A stretch of DNA of 64,000 nt from S5-A14a sp050908895 (GCA_050908895.1 CP171222.1:1488001-1552000); one strand, 5' to 3'. Counted from the stretch's first letter, positions 42,816 through 53,322 are shown. Made by a program: numbers and translations. The notes: generated by a model not told the origin, from the sequence alone.

Positions 42816-43667
42816 TTATTTATCCAATTCCTTCTCTATAGCATTTAGTTTTTCATTTAAAGCATCTAAAGCTTCCACTTTCTTTGACTCTGCTTCTTTG
42901 GAAAGATTATCAGCCGTTTCTTTCGTTTCTTCAACGACTTCTTTCGTTAAGTCTTTTGCATCATCAGCAACCTCCTTGGCCTTACCCTTTGTATCAGAAA
43001 CCAAGTCCTTAGCCTCCGCTTTAGCTTCCTTTGCTAAATTATCCGCATCATCTTTCAGCTCTTCCCATTCAACTTCCAAATCTGACTTTCTGTCAAGAAT
43101 TTTATCTTTAATATCAGCTGCAAAGTCCTTTAGTCCATCGTACATATCTGCTACAGCAGGAGTTTTTTCCCTAAGCTCGTCAAAATATTCACTGCCTTTT
43201 TCCTTTGCATCATCAATAATTTGTCCAGCTTTTCCACAGTAGGATGCACCTTTATCATATAAATCATCAGCCTTTTCGGATATATCAATCGTTGATCCAT
43301 CGTCTTTTACAACTTCTATTTTGTACTTAAACCCAAAGGCGGCTACAAGTCCGGCAACCATACCCCATGGTGCCACAACTGTACCGATTATGCCGGCATT
43401 AACAGGAAGGTTAAGAACAACATCATCGCCTTTTTTTACAAGAATTTTGGTAGCATTTCCTTTTGCAACAATATTCTTTAATTTTTCAATCAAGTCTTCT
43501 TTCTTAGCCTCTTTTTTACTTTGACTCTGCTTATTAACCGAATCTTCAATAGAGATAATAGCATCCACAACATTACCCCCACTCTTTTCCAGGGCGTCCT
43601 TTGCTTCGCGGTAGGAAACACCCGTTCTGTCTTTAACTAGCTCAATTTTTTCCAAAGTGATCTCCAT
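42816..43667 (-). CDS. DUF4342 protein with UBA-like N-terminus
   Basis: The protein has about 283 residues. The first 45 form a UBA/TS-N-like fold (LVKDRTGVSYREAKDALEKS). A DUF4342 domain follows (LKNIVAKGNATKILVKKGDD, then VVLNLPVNAGIIGTVVAPWG), holding a short hydrophobic stretch. The C-terminal ~150 residues are Lys/Glu/Asp/Ala-rich and probably coiled coil. The start at 43667 follows AAGGAGAAAGATT. Function unknown; the gene is inserted between recO and glyS. Confidence 0.75.
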   Translation of the reverse strand: MEITLEKIELVKDRTGVSYREAKDALEKSGGNVVDAIISIEDSVNKQSQSKKEAKKEDLIEKLKNIVAKGNATKILVKKGDDVVLNLPVNAGIIGTVVAPWGMVAGLVAAFGFKYKIEVVKDDGSTIDISEKADDLYDKGASYCGKAGQIIDDAKEKGSEYFDELREKTPAVADMYDGLKDFAADIKDKILDRKSDLEVEWEELKDDADNLAKEAKAEAKDLVSDTKGKAKEVADDAKDLTKEVVEETKETADNLSKEAESKKVEALDALNEKLNAIEKELDK

Positions 43668-43686
43668 AATCTTTCTCCTTAAAATA

Positions 43687-44439
43687 TTACTCCGCAAATA
43701 ATCCAACAGATATATTGTCGCTTAAAAGCTGAGTAACCTCTAAATGATATGCTAAATAGTCTCTTATAATTTGCTGCAATTTCCCAGCATCTTTCTGCTT
43801 TAAGGCTATCTTTTGAAAATCTCGAAAACGTGTTTTTTCAAAATATTTTATATTCTCTATAATACCAAATTCTGTGTCATAAATCAATGAATTGGGCTTA
43901 TTTTCTCCACATCCGGTGCATATTGCTCCACCTTGGCTTACAGAAAAAAAATTCAAATGATCATGAGTTCCGCATTCCACACATTGATCTAATATTGGGA
44001 AATATCCCAATTTCTTTAGAAGCTTTATTTCATAAGCCAGCACCAAAGTTTCCGGGGATTTTTTTCGCGATTCCATCATTTCAAGGAACTGCTTAAGTAA
44101 GGTAAAAACATCTGGTGCGGGATCCTGTTCCACTAACAACCTGTTAGTGATTTCCAACACTAATGAAGCCGCTGCATATTTCTCTATGTCTTCACCTATG
44201 CCAAAATAGCTTCTTACCACATCTGCAGAGTCTAGATTGTAATATCCTCTATTGCCAAATATTTTGTAGTCACCTAAGGTAAATGGGCTGATTGCAAGCT
44301 TTGAGCGTTGCTTGCCACCATATCCTGTCCTAGCTCCAACAGAAATCTTTCCATATTTCTTAGTAAACAAACTAAGCATTACGACCCCTCCGGGTGCATT
44401 GGTTTGCCTGAGAACAATTCCTTCTGTATTTAAAAGCAT
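43687..44439 (-). CDS. recO: DNA repair protein RecO
   Basis: The protein has 250 residues: N-terminal OB fold (MLLNTEGIVLRQTNAPGGVV, then SLFTKKYGKISVGARTG), a helical centre, and a four-Cys zinc module (CVECGTHDHLNFFSVSQGGA, then CTGC). It helps load RecA with RecR in recombinational repair. The ATG at 44439 overlaps the era stop (TGATG), so translation is coupled. An upstream TTG is a worse start. Confidence 0.93.
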   Translation of the reverse strand: MLLNTEGIVLRQTNAPGGVVMLSLFTKKYGKISVGARTGYGGKQRSKLAISPFTLGDYKIFGNRGYYNLDSADVVRSYFGIGEDIEKYAAASLVLEITNRLLVEQDPAPDVFTLLKQFLEMMESRKKSPETLVLAYEIKLLKKLGYFPILDQCVECGTHDHLNFFSVSQGGAICTGCGENKPNSLIYDTEFGIIENIKYFEKTRFRDFQKIALKQKDAGKLQQIIRDYLAYHLEVTQLLSDNISVGLFAE

Positions 44440-45332
44440 CAATCTTTATAACCGAAGTTGGAAAGCATGAAATCGCTATCTCTCCAGTTCTCCTTTACCT
44501 TAACCCATAGCTGCAGAAATACCTTGGTACCAATCAGAGCTTCAATGTCTTCCCTTGAACTTTTTCCTATTCCTTTAAGTTTTCTACCTTCTTTGCCTAT
44601 TATTATACCCTTATGGCTCTTTTTCTCACAGTATATAACAGCACTTATTTTTGTTAAGTCCCTAAGTTCTTTATAGCTCTCAATTTCAACCGCGACCCCG
44701 TGAGGTACTTCATCATCGAGAAATTCCAAAGCCTTTTCCCTTATGATTTCACTTACGATAAACTTCTCCGGATGGTCTGTTATCATATCCTCCGGGAAAT
44801 ACATTGGTCCTGTCTTAGCTAATTTTTCTACAGAAATTAAAAGGTCGCTTACGCCAGCACCTTCCTTTGCAGAAATTCCAATGACTTGATCGAATATCCC
44901 CATACTTTCATAAGCCTCGTAGGTTTCTTTCAGTTCCGAAGGACTCATTAAATCAATTTTATTTATTACTAGGATCTTAGGGGTTTCGAGATTTCTAATC
45001 ATCTCAACAATATTCATGTCACCCGGACCTTTATCGATTTTGCTATCTACTAAAAACAACAAAACATCTACTTCCGAGCAGGTTCTTATTGCTGCATCAG
45101 TCATAGACTTGCCTAGCTTATTTTTCCCTTTATGGATGCCTGGCGTGTCCAAGAATATAAGTTGAATCGTCTCATTCTCACGACAACCGGTATATATTCC
45201 CCTAATGGTATTTCTTGTCGTTTGAGGTTTATTAGCCGTTATAGCTATTTTTTCGCCTAAAAATCCATTTAGAAGAGTTGATTTCCCAACATTTGGTCTT
45301 CCCACTATACCAACAAATGCAGATTTATTCAT
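44439..45332 (-). CDS. era: GTPase Era
   Basis: The protein has 297 residues. Its G1 motif is GRPNVGKS, G3 is DTPGIHKGK, and G4 is NKIDL. A C-terminal KH domain follows (EIIREKALEFLDDEVPHGVA; GIIIGKEGRKLKGIGKSSRE). It binds 16S rRNA during small-subunit assembly. The start at 45332 overlaps the cdd stop by 8 nt. Confidence 0.97.
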   Translation of the reverse strand: MNKSAFVGIVGRPNVGKSTLLNGFLGEKIAITANKPQTTRNTIRGIYTGCRENETIQLIFLDTPGIHKGKNKLGKSMTDAAIRTCSEVDVLLFLVDSKIDKGPGDMNIVEMIRNLETPKILVINKIDLMSPSELKETYEAYESMGIFDQVIGISAKEGAGVSDLLISVEKLAKTGPMYFPEDMITDHPEKFIVSEIIREKALEFLDDEVPHGVAVEIESYKELRDLTKISAVIYCEKKSHKGIIIGKEGRKLKGIGKSSREDIEALIGTKVFLQLWVKVKENWRDSDFMLSNFGYKD

Positions 45333-45720
45333 TGTCAAAATTCTCCATTCTGAATCCATCTATTAGAAGGTCTTTAAGAGATTTTTCTTCCAGGTGGTCT
45401 TCGTCAACTCCGGTTATAACTTTTATATCAGGTGAAAATTCATATAGAAATTGCCTGCATATACCACAGGGCCAAGCTTGTCCACCATTTCCGCTTATCG
45501 CAATTTTTACAAATTCTTTGGAACCCTCTGAGACTGCCTTTGTGCATGCAGTTCTCTCTGCACAAATTGTAGCACCAAAAGATGAATTTTCAACATTTAC
45601 TCCGGTAAATACTTTCCCATCTTTATCAAGGAGCGCCGCTCCCACATGAAATCCGGAAAAAGGAGCATATGAATTTTTCTCAACTTCCACAGCTATTTTA
45701 AAAAGTTCTTTATTTTTCAT
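45325..45720 (-). CDS. cdd: Cytidine deaminase
   Basis: The protein has 131 residues, the usual length for the tetrameric type. The zinc site is NSSFGATICAERTACTKAV (C/HAE motif with Cys ligand) and PCGICRQFLYEF. It deaminates cytidine and deoxycytidine in pyrimidine salvage. The ATG at 45720 overlaps the ybeY end by 11 bp and follows a G-rich site (GGGGGGAATTAAAT). Confidence 0.95.
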   Translation of the reverse strand: MKNKELFKIAVEVEKNSYAPFSGFHVGAALLDKDGKVFTGVNVENSSFGATICAERTACTKAVSEGSKEFVKIAISGNGGQAWPCGICRQFLYEFSPDIKVITGVDEDHLEEKSLKDLLIDGFRMENFDNE

Positions 45721-46180
45721 ATTTAATTCCCCCCAATACTCTGGCAATTATTTCTTTTTCCTTTATTCTCATATGTTTTCTTTCTTCCTCATTGATATGG
45801 TCATAGCCTAGTAGATGAAGAAGGCTGTGAACAAATAAATATGTAAATTCTCTATCCTCTGAATGACCAAATTCTGCAGCCTGCCTTCTACATACGGGAG
45901 AACAAATCACCACATCACCAAGGAAAATAGGTCCATATTCAGGAACTTCTTCATCTGTATCGAATTGAGGAAAACTCAGTACATCTGTTGATTTATCTAT
46001 TCCTCTATATTCCCTATTCAGTCTCCTTATATCATCTTCATCTACAAAACTCAGACTAATTTCTACCCTGTCTTCCGGGATGCCTTCTTGTTGGCATGCA
46101 AAAATACATATTTCATCCATAAGTTCTTCTGCCTTAGGATTCCATAAATCATCTTTTGTAAAGTCTCCAGAAATTATCAT
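45710..46180 (-). CDS. ybeY: Endoribonuclease YbeY
   Basis: The protein has 156 residues with the metal motif HSLLHLLGYDH (H-x3-H-x5-H) near residue 120, preceded by LNREYRGIDKSTDVLSFPQF. YbeY acts in 16S rRNA maturation and ribosome quality control. It overlaps the phoH stop by 4 nt, the classic phoH-ybeY-era order. Confidence 0.96.
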   Translation of the reverse strand: MIISGDFTKDDLWNPKAEELMDEICIFACQQEGIPEDRVEISLSFVDEDDIRRLNREYRGIDKSTDVLSFPQFDTDEEVPEYGPIFLGDVVICSPVCRRQAAEFGHSEDREFTYLFVHSLLHLLGYDHINEEERKHMRIKEKEIIARVLGGIKYEK

Positions 46181-47184
46181 ATCTCCTCCTGGTTCGTCGG
46201 TAGATTGTATTCACATTTATTGTTATTATTTCTTGAATAGTAATATTCATCATAGGCTGTGATTATACGCTTTACCATTTCATGTCTTACAACATCCACC
46301 TCTTTTAGAAAACAGAAATCGATTCCTTTTACATCTTTAAGAACCTTCGTTGCTACTTTAAGCCCAGATTGCTTATCTCTTGGCAGATCTACCTGGGTAA
46401 TATCTCCCGTTATGATCATTTTAGAACCGAAACCCATTCTGGTTAAGAACATTTTCATCTGCTCCTGAGTGGTGTTTTGTGCCTCATCTAAAATAATAAA
46501 TGAGTTATCCAACGTTCTACCTCTCATATATGCAAGAGGAACTATTTCTATAGTCTCTTTTTCTTTGAGACGCAAAACAGTCTCTCGTCCAAGTACATCA
46601 TAAAGAGCATCATACAGAGGTCGCAAATATGGGTCAACCTTGTCTTGCAGGTCACCCGGTAAGAATCCCAATCTTTCACCGGCTTCTACCGCCGGTCTTG
46701 TCAAAATTATTTTTTCTATCTGCTTATTCTTATATGCAGTTACAGCCATAGCAACAGCTAAGTATGTTTTCCCCGTGCCGGCAGGACCAACGCCAAAAAC
46801 CACATCTCTTTTTCTAATGCTATTAACATAGTGCTTTTGGCCGATGGTCTTTGGCTTAATTGGTTTCCCTTTCGTTGTAAAGCATACGATATCTTTGCTT
46901 ACTTGATTTTCCTTATATGAAATGCCTTTTTCTTTTAACTGAATTATGTAATTTAATTTTTGATGATCTATATGTTCACCTGAACCAATCATCTCCATGA
47001 GTTCTCTCAGGATACCCTCTGCAAGTTCAACATTTTCACCACGAATCAATAGATTGTCATCTCTTTGAAATATTTCAACAGATAACGCTTCTTGTATAAT
47101 ATTGAGATTGCTGTCTAAATTTCCGAACAGTTCACCTCTATCAATATTTTCTCCAATGGATAGTTCTTTTAAATCTCCGATCAA
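46177..47184 (-). CDS. phoH: PhoH-family ATPase
   Basis: The protein has 335 residues. A small N-terminal KH-like region (NIIQEALSVEIFQRDDNLLI) precedes the PhoH ATPase with Walker A FGVGPAGTGKTYLAVAMA and Walker B NSFIILDEAQN. The family is linked to RNA metabolism. It lies two bases downstream of the pyruvate carboxylase stop, so it may share that transcript. Confidence 0.94.
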   Translation of the reverse strand: MIGDLKELSIGENIDRGELFGNLDSNLNIIQEALSVEIFQRDDNLLIRGENVELAEGILRELMEMIGSGEHIDHQKLNYIIQLKEKGISYKENQVSKDIVCFTTKGKPIKPKTIGQKHYVNSIRKRDVVFGVGPAGTGKTYLAVAMAVTAYKNKQIEKIILTRPAVEAGERLGFLPGDLQDKVDPYLRPLYDALYDVLGRETVLRLKEKETIEIVPLAYMRGRTLDNSFIILDEAQNTTQEQMKMFLTRMGFGSKMIITGDITQVDLPRDKQSGLKVATKVLKDVKGIDFCFLKEVDVVRHEMVKRIITAYDEYYYSRNNNNKCEYNLPTNQEEI

Positions 47185-47186
47185 AA

Positions 47187-50100
47187 TTATTCCTCTTCCT
47201 TTAAAATTGCTACCAATTCACCCGCTTTAACCTGTTGTCCTTCTTTGACAAAGACCTCTTCAACAATACCATGGGCTGTAGCAATTATTTTACTCTCCAT
47301 CTTCATGGCTTCAACTACTGCAATGGGATCACTTTCTGCAATTTTGTCTCCTGCAGATACAAGAATCTTGATTACCTTTCCCGGTATATTAGCACCTATT
47401 TCCATTGGATTATCTTCATCCGCCATTACTGTAACCGCATTATTGACAGATTCTTCCACATCGTTATCTTTTATTTTTACGGTACGTCTGTTTCCATTTA
47501 CCTCAAAGACAACATCTCTGAATCCTCCAGCTTCCGGTTCGCGAATTTCTACCAGCTTGATAACCAATTCTTTTCCTTCACTGATTTTAACTTCACATGT
47601 TTCTCCTACAGACATTCCATGGAAAAATACATCTGATCCCATTAACTTAAGGCTGCCCTGTTTCTTGATGGTATTAATATAGTCCTCAAATACCTTTGGA
47701 TACATAGCATAGCTTATAACCTCGATAGGTGTTCCCTCAATGCCTAATTCATTAACCAATTTGCATCTAATAGCTTCAAGATCCTCCGGCTCAAGTAATT
47801 CACCCGGTCTGCATGTAATAGGCTTTTTCCCTTTTAAGACCATCTTTTGAAGTTCTTCCGGGAAGCCTCCTTCCGGCTGACCCATCATGCCTTCAAAGTA
47901 AGAGACAATGGAATCAGGATAATCAAAACTTTTACCCTTTTCCAAGATATTATCCGGTGTAAGGTCGTTTTGCACCATAAATATTGCCATGTCTCCTACC
48001 ATCTTTGAAGAAGGTGTAACTTTAACAATATCACCGAGCATCGAGTTAACTGTCTTGTACATCTCTTTTACTTCTTCAAATTTATGTCCAAGTCCAAAGC
48101 TTTCGACCTGTGGTTTTAGATTTGAATACTGACCTCCGGGAATCTCATATTTGTAAATCTCCGCTGTTGAAGTTTTTAAATCTGATTCAAAGTCTGCATA
48201 AACAGGTCTTACGTCAGCCCAATAATCAGAAATTTTTTGTATTCCATCCAGAGCTATACCCGTCTCAATAGGAGAATTCTCAAGTGCTGCTACTATTGAG
48301 TTTAAAGCCGGCTGAGATGTCAGTCCTGACATTGAATTGAAGGCAGCATCTACGACATCAACTCCGGCTTGAGCTGCCATTAAAACAGTTGCGACACCAT
48401 TTCCACTTGTATCATGTGTATGCAAATGAATCGGAATGTTAACTTCTTCTTTTAATGCACTTATCAATTTGTATGCAGCCATAGGTTTAAGCAAACCTGA
48501 CATGTCCTTAATTCCAATCATATGGCTACCTTCCGCTTCTAAAGCTTTAGCCATTTTTAAATAATAGTCAAGATTATATTTAGTCTTTGATTCATCTAGT
48601 ATATCTCCGGTGTAACAAATGCATGCTTCTGCAATTTTCCCCTGTTTCAAAACTTCGTCCAGGGCGACTTTCATTCCTTCAATCCAGTTCAAAGAATCAA
48701 ATATCCTAAATAAATCTATCCCTTTTTCTGCAGACAATTTAACGAATTCTCTTATAACATTGTCCGGATAATTCTTATACCCTACCGCATTGGCTCCTCT
48801 AATCAACATCTGGAAAAGTACATTTGGTATATTCTCTCTAAGAATAGCTAGCCTTTCCCATGGATCTTCTTTAAGGAATCTATAAGATGTGTCAAAGGTC
48901 GCACCTCCCCACATTTCAAGTGAAAAAAGGTCCTTTCCATACATTGCAACCGCTGGAGCTATTTTGGTCATGTCTACAGTTCTAACTCTTGTTGCCATCA
49001 GAGATTGCTGAGCATCTCTCATTGTTGTATCAGTAATTAAAAGTTTATTTTGCTTCTTAACCCAATCAATAACGGCAGTTGCACCACCTTCGTCAAAGAG
49101 CTGTTTTGTTCCTCTTAGCTGATTAATTTCCTCTTTTTTGAATTTAGGGAAAACCGGTACGTTAAACTTAGGTTTTTCTCCATCAGTTTGGTTTACAACT
49201 AAATCTCCAATGTAATTTAAGACCCTAAGTTCCTTATCAGCTTTCTTTGGTATATCAAAGAGTTCAGGTGTTGCTGCAATGAATCCTGTATTGCAATTTC
49301 CAGCCTTAAAATCCGGATGGTTTAGCACGTTTAGAAGAAATCCGATATTTGTTTTTACGCCTTTAATCTGTGTTTCTCTCAGTGCTCTTATAGCCTTCCT
49401 TGTTGCTCCTTCAAAGTTTAGTGCCCAAGAAGTTATCTTAACTAAAAGGCTGTCATAATACGGAGTTACCTCCGAACCCGTAAATCCGTTTCCCCCGTCC
49501 AGTCTTATACCATATCCGGATGCAGATCTGTAAAGCTCAATTGTTCCGGTATCCGGAGCAAATCCATTAGCCGGATCCTCTGTAGTAATCCTACACTGAA
49601 TAGCACACCCTCTTACATCCACATCGTCTTGAGATTTTATTCCAATCCCCTTATCGCTCAGTGCCCTTCCTTCAGCAATTAAAATCTGGCTCTGAACAAT
49701 ATCTATACCGGTAACCAACTCTGTAACCGTATGCTCAACCTGAATTCTGGGATTCATTTCAATGAAATAATGATTACCATCTTGGTCAAGAAGAAATTCT
49801 ACCGTTCCTGCACTTCTATAGTTCACAGCCTTTGCAATCTTAATTGCATCACTACAGATTGCATTTCTCTGCTCATCTGACAAACAAAGTGCCGGCGTAA
49901 ATTCTATTACCTTCTGGTGACGTCTCTGTATAGAACAATCCCTCTCAAAGAGATGAACCAAATTCCCATGTTTATCTCCAAGAATCTGCACTTCAATATG
50001 TTTAGGATTTTCCAGATATTTTTCAATAAAGATGTCGTCTATACCAAAAGCTTTCTTTGCTTCGCTTCTGGCACTTCTGTATTCTTGAATTAGTTCACTT

Positions 50101-50639
50101 TCTTCGCGAACTATTCTCATTCCTCTTCCACCTCCGCCGGCAGCAGCTTTTAGCATTACAGGATAACCACATTCTTTAGCAAATTTTAAAGCTTCCTTAT
50201 CTGACTTTATGGCAGCTTCAACCCCGGGAATCGTTGGCACACCTACAGAATCCGCAACAATTTTCGACTTAATTTTATCGCCAAGTTTATCCATCATCTC
50301 ATGAGTAGGACCAATAAATTCAATTCCTGCATTCTCACATGCCTTAGCAAATTCAACATTTTCTGACAGGAATCCATATCCCGGATGAATAGCATCCACA
50401 CCCTTGCTCTTAGCTAAACTTATTATCTCATCAATACCAAGATAGGCATCTACAGGAGTTTTACCTTTGCCGATCTGATATGACTCGTCAGCTCTAATTC
50501 GAAATAAAGCATTTTTATCTTCTTCTGAGAAAATTGCAACTGTTCTAATCCCCAATTCAGCACAGGCTCTAAAAATTCTTATAGCAATTTCGCCACGGTT
50601 AGCTACCATGACTCTCTTAAATTTCTTTACTTCATTCAT
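47187..50639 (-). CDS. pyc: Pyruvate carboxylase
   Basis: The enzyme has 1,150 residues. The biotin carboxylase domain (about 1-455) has MVANRGEIAIRIFRACAELG, AAAGGGGRGMR and HIEVQILGDKHGNLVHLFER. The carboxyltransferase barrel (about 530-800) has TTMRDAQQSLMATRVRT and HLHTHDTSGNG. The C-terminal biotinyl domain has VEAMKMES with Lys near 1113. It makes oxaloacetate from pyruvate and bicarbonate. It is complete and follows the MscS gene by 2 bp. Confidence 0.97.
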   Translation of the reverse strand: MNEVKKFKRVMVANRGEIAIRIFRACAELGIRTVAIFSEEDKNALFRIRADESYQIGKGKTPVDAYLGIDEIISLAKSKGVDAIHPGYGFLSENVEFAKACENAGIEFIGPTHEMMDKLGDKIKSKIVADSVGVPTIPGVEAAIKSDKEALKFAKECGYPVMLKAAAGGGGRGMRIVREESELIQEYRSARSEAKKAFGIDDIFIEKYLENPKHIEVQILGDKHGNLVHLFERDCSIQRRHQKVIEFTPALCLSDEQRNAICSDAIKIAKAVNYRSAGTVEFLLDQDGNHYFIEMNPRIQVEHTVTELVTGIDIVQSQILIAEGRALSDKGIGIKSQDDVDVRGCAIQCRITTEDPANGFAPDTGTIELYRSASGYGIRLDGGNGFTGSEVTPYYDSLLVKITSWALNFEGATRKAIRALRETQIKGVKTNIGFLLNVLNHPDFKAGNCNTGFIAATPELFDIPKKADKELRVLNYIGDLVVNQTDGEKPKFNVPVFPKFKKEEINQLRGTKQLFDEGGATAVIDWVKKQNKLLITDTTMRDAQQSLMATRVRTVDMTKIAPAVAMYGKDLFSLEMWGGATFDTSYRFLKEDPWERLAILRENIPNVLFQMLIRGANAVGYKNYPDNVIREFVKLSAEKGIDLFRIFDSLNWIEGMKVALDEVLKQGKIAEACICYTGDILDESKTKYNLDYYLKMAKALEAEGSHMIGIKDMSGLLKPMAAYKLISALKEEVNIPIHLHTHDTSGNGVATVLMAAQAGVDVVDAAFNSMSGLTSQPALNSIVAALENSPIETGIALDGIQKISDYWADVRPVYADFESDLKTSTAEIYKYEIPGGQYSNLKPQVESFGLGHKFEEVKEMYKTVNSMLGDIVKVTPSSKMVGDMAIFMVQNDLTPDNILEKGKSFDYPDSIVSYFEGMMGQPEGGFPEELQKMVLKGKKPITCRPGELLEPEDLEAIRCKLVNELGIEGTPIEVISYAMYPKVFEDYINTIKKQGSLKLMGSDVFFHGMSVGETCEVKISEGKELVIKLVEIREPEAGGFRDVVFEVNGNRRTVKIKDNDVEESVNNAVTVMADEDNPMEIGANIPGKVIKILVSAGDKIAESDPIAVVEAMKMESKIIATAHGIVEEVFVKEGQQVKAGELVAILKEEE

Positions 50640-50641
50640 AT

Positions 50642-51451
50642 CTACTTATCCTTTCTAATATTTACATCCAGTTTGCGATGAGGGATTTCAATACCTGCCT
50701 CATCAAAGGCTATCTTGATATTTTCTTCAACAAAATACTTCACTTCGAAATATCTTTCTGTCATACACCAAACTTTTAGATCGAGTAAAACTCCATCTTC
50801 TCCAAGTTTATTCACTCCGATTATGATATCTTCTTTCGGCAAAACACCAGGGCATGTATTTGCAATGTTAAGTAACAGTTCTTTTGCCTTATTAATATCA
50901 TCTTTATAGCTGATTGCTGCAATACAGTCCACTCGGCGCTTCCTCTCTCTTGAATAATTTAAAACCACAGAGTTTATTATCAAAGAATTTGGCACGGTAA
51001 TTTTTTTGTTATCAAAAGAATGCATATGTGTTGTCATAAGATCTATTTCATCAATAATTCCAACTGTACCTTGTCCATTTATTTCAACTATTTCACCACT
51101 TAAAATTGGCTTAGAAAAAAGAATTATAAGCCCTGCCGCTACATTGGATAAGCTATCTTTTAGTGCCAATGCTATTGCAGCCCCTATGGCACCAAGTATG
51201 GTCACAAGAGGAACCGTCGGTACGTTGAGAACACCAAGGATAATAATTACTAGCAAAGCCCATAACAAAATTCTAATTGTAATTAGAATAAATGTGTGCA
51301 AGGCGGAATCTAGCCTAGATTTATTTAAAAGTCTTTTGGATATGGATACGAGTATATTTATACAGATCCATCCTATAACAAAAACGGCCAAGGCCATGAT
51401 TAACATACCACCATATGTCGTTTCTAAAAATTTTTCTATTTTCCCCATCAT
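50642..51451 (-). CDS. mscS: Small-conductance mechanosensitive channel, MscS family
   Basis: The protein has 269 residues with three membrane helices (about 17-37, 60-82, 88-112); the third contains the pore-like LGAIGAAIALALKDSLSNVA. The beta domain is GEIVEINGQGTVGIIDEIDL, then NSLIINSVVLNYSRERKRRV. It releases solutes on osmotic downshock. It overlaps the typA stop by 4 nt (two tandem Met codons; either may be used). Confidence 0.93.
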   Translation of the reverse strand: MMGKIEKFLETTYGGMLIMALAVFVIGWICINILVSISKRLLNKSRLDSALHTFILITIRILLWALLVIIILGVLNVPTVPLVTILGAIGAAIALALKDSLSNVAAGLIILFSKPILSGEIVEINGQGTVGIIDEIDLMTTHMHSFDNKKITVPNSLIINSVVLNYSRERKRRVDCIAAISYKDDINKAKELLLNIANTCPGVLPKEDIIIGVNKLGEDGVLLDLKVWCMTERYFEVKYFVEENIKIAFDEAGIEIPHRKLDVNIRKDK

Positions 51452-53322
51452 CTTAATCTTCTACGTTCAAGCTCCTTTAAAAGCTTCTTTCTAATTCTAA
51501 TATCATTTGGAGTTACTTCTACCAGTTCGTCATCATCTATGAATTCCAGTGCCTCTTCCAAGGTAAACTTTCTGGTTGGAGAAAGTTTGATTGCATCATC
51601 ATTACCGGCAGCTCTCATGTTGGTTGCCTTTTTGGCTTTACATGGATTTACTTCCATATCTTCGCTTCTTGAATTCATTCCAACAATCATACCTTCGTAC
51701 ACCTGAGTTCCCGGCTCAATAAACATCTGAACTCTTTCGCTGATATTGGAAATTGCATAAGGTGTTGCTGTACCATTTTCCATAGCGATGGCAACTCCAT
51801 TAGTTCTACCTTCAATTTCTCCCTTATACTCATCAAACTCAAGGAAACGTTTTTCCATGGTTCCTTCTCCATGAGTGTCGTTTATAAATTCTGACCTATA
51901 CCCTAGAAGACCTCTTGTTGGCACATGGTATTCTATCCTATTATATCCATTCTCTTCAGACATCTGTACCATGAGACCTTTTCTAAGGTTAAGCTTGGAA
52001 ATAACTGTTCCTGAATATTCCGCAGGTAAGGTTACAATCACTTCCTCAATAGGCTCTAGCTTCCTACCATTTTCATCTTTCCTAAAGATTACTTCGGGTT
52101 TGGAAACCGCCAGTTCATAACCCTCTCTTCTCATGTTCTCAATAAGAATTGACAAATGGAGTTCTCCTCTTCCTGAGACCTTAAAACTGTCGGTTGAGTC
52201 AGTGTCTTCAACGGACAATCCTACGTTTACCTCTAATTCTTTATTAAGTCTTTCTCTTAGGTGCCTTGAAGTAACAAACTTACCTACCTTCCCGGCAAAA
52301 GGACTCTTATTGACGATGAAATTCATCGACATTGTTGGCTCTTCAATATGAATGCTTTCCATTGGTTCCACTTTATTTGAATCGCAAATAGTTTCACCTA
52401 TTGAAATATCGGATATACCGGATATAACTACAATATCACCACATTGAGCCTCTTCAACAGGATATCGCTTTAACCCTCTATATACGAACACTTGTCCGAT
52501 TTTATTTGATATTTGGTTTCCATCAGCTTTGCATACAATAACCTGCTGACCTGCTTTGACAACACCTCTCGTTACTCTACCGATTCCCAGTCTTCCGATA
52601 TAATCATCATAGCCTAAAGATGATATCTGCATCTGTAAAGGCTCTTTTGTATAATCAGGATATGGATCACAAAGCTCTATTATTGTTTCAAACAAAGGAT
52701 CTATGTTTAACCCCCCAAGGCCTTCCGGCGTATGTTTTAATTTATGAGCATCATCACCTAAATTGATATTATTAATATCTTCAGGATTTCTAACTACTAT
52801 GCCCTGCCTTGCTATTCCGTATAAAATAGGAAAATCTAATTGTTTATCATTAGCGTCTAGATTCATAAATAATTCATACACTTCATCAACGACCTGATCA
52901 ATTCTGGCATCCTTTTTATCTAACTTATTAATGAGCAAAATAGGATTAAGACCCTGTTCTAAACTCTTTTTAAGAACAAATCTGGTTTGGGGCATAGGGC
53001 CTTCGCTGGAGTCAACGAGCAAAATAACCGTATCCACAGTTTTCATAATACGCTCTACTTCCGATGAAAAATCCGCATGACCTGGTGTGTCCACAATATT
53101 AATTTTGTAATCTCCGTGAAGAACCGAGCAATTTTTCGAATAGATAGTGATCCCCCGTTCTCTTTCTATATCATCACTGTCCATTACCTGATCCTCTACT
53201 TCTTCGTTATCTCTAAAAATTCCGCTCTGTTTTAAAAAAGCATCTACAAGTGTTGACTTTCCAGCATCTACGTGAGCTATAACTGCAATATTAATTATTT
53301 TTTTTCTTAAATTCTGACTCAT
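51448..53322 (-). CDS. typA: GTPase TypA/BipA
   Basis: The protein has 624 residues. G1 is AHVDAGKSTLVDAF, G3 is DTPGHADFSSEVERI, and G4 is NKLDKKDAR. EF-G-like domains II, III and V and the BipA-specific C-terminus (KATNMRAAGNDDAIKLSPTR) follow. It is a ribosome-associated GTPase needed at low temperature or stress. The 242-bp upstream gap holds its promoter and the end of the fab operon. Confidence 0.96.
   Translation of the reverse strand: MSQNLRKKIINIAVIAHVDAGKSTLVDAFLKQSGIFRDNEEVEDQVMDSDDIERERGITIYSKNCSVLHGDYKINIVDTPGHADFSSEVERIMKTVDTVILLVDSSEGPMPQTRFVLKKSLEQGLNPILLINKLDKKDARIDQVVDEVYELFMNLDANDKQLDFPILYGIARQGIVVRNPEDINNINLGDDAHKLKHTPEGLGGLNIDPLFETIIELCDPYPDYTKEPLQMQISSLGYDDYIGRLGIGRVTRGVVKAGQQVIVCKADGNQISNKIGQVFVYRGLKRYPVEEAQCGDIVVISGISDISIGETICDSNKVEPMESIHIEEPTMSMNFIVNKSPFAGKVGKFVTSRHLRERLNKELEVNVGLSVEDTDSTDSFKVSGRGELHLSILIENMRREGYELAVSKPEVIFRKDENGRKLEPIEEVIVTLPAEYSGTVISKLNLRKGLMVQMSEENGYNRIEYHVPTRGLLGYRSEFINDTHGEGTMEKRFLEFDEYKGEIEGRTNGVAIAMENGTATPYAISNISERVQMFIEPGTQVYEGMIVGMNSRSEDMEVNPCKAKKATNMRAAGNDDAIKLSPTRKFTLEEALEFIDDDELVEVTPNDIRIRKKLLKELERRRLR

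Noticed and set aside
42811..42830. T-box leader for glyS
   Set aside because: Only 5 bp separate glyS from the preceding gene; there is no room for a T-box.
43668..43706. Upstream start for the DUF4342 gene
   Set aside because: It overlaps the recO end without a ribosome site, while the ATG at 43,667 has AAGGAG in place.
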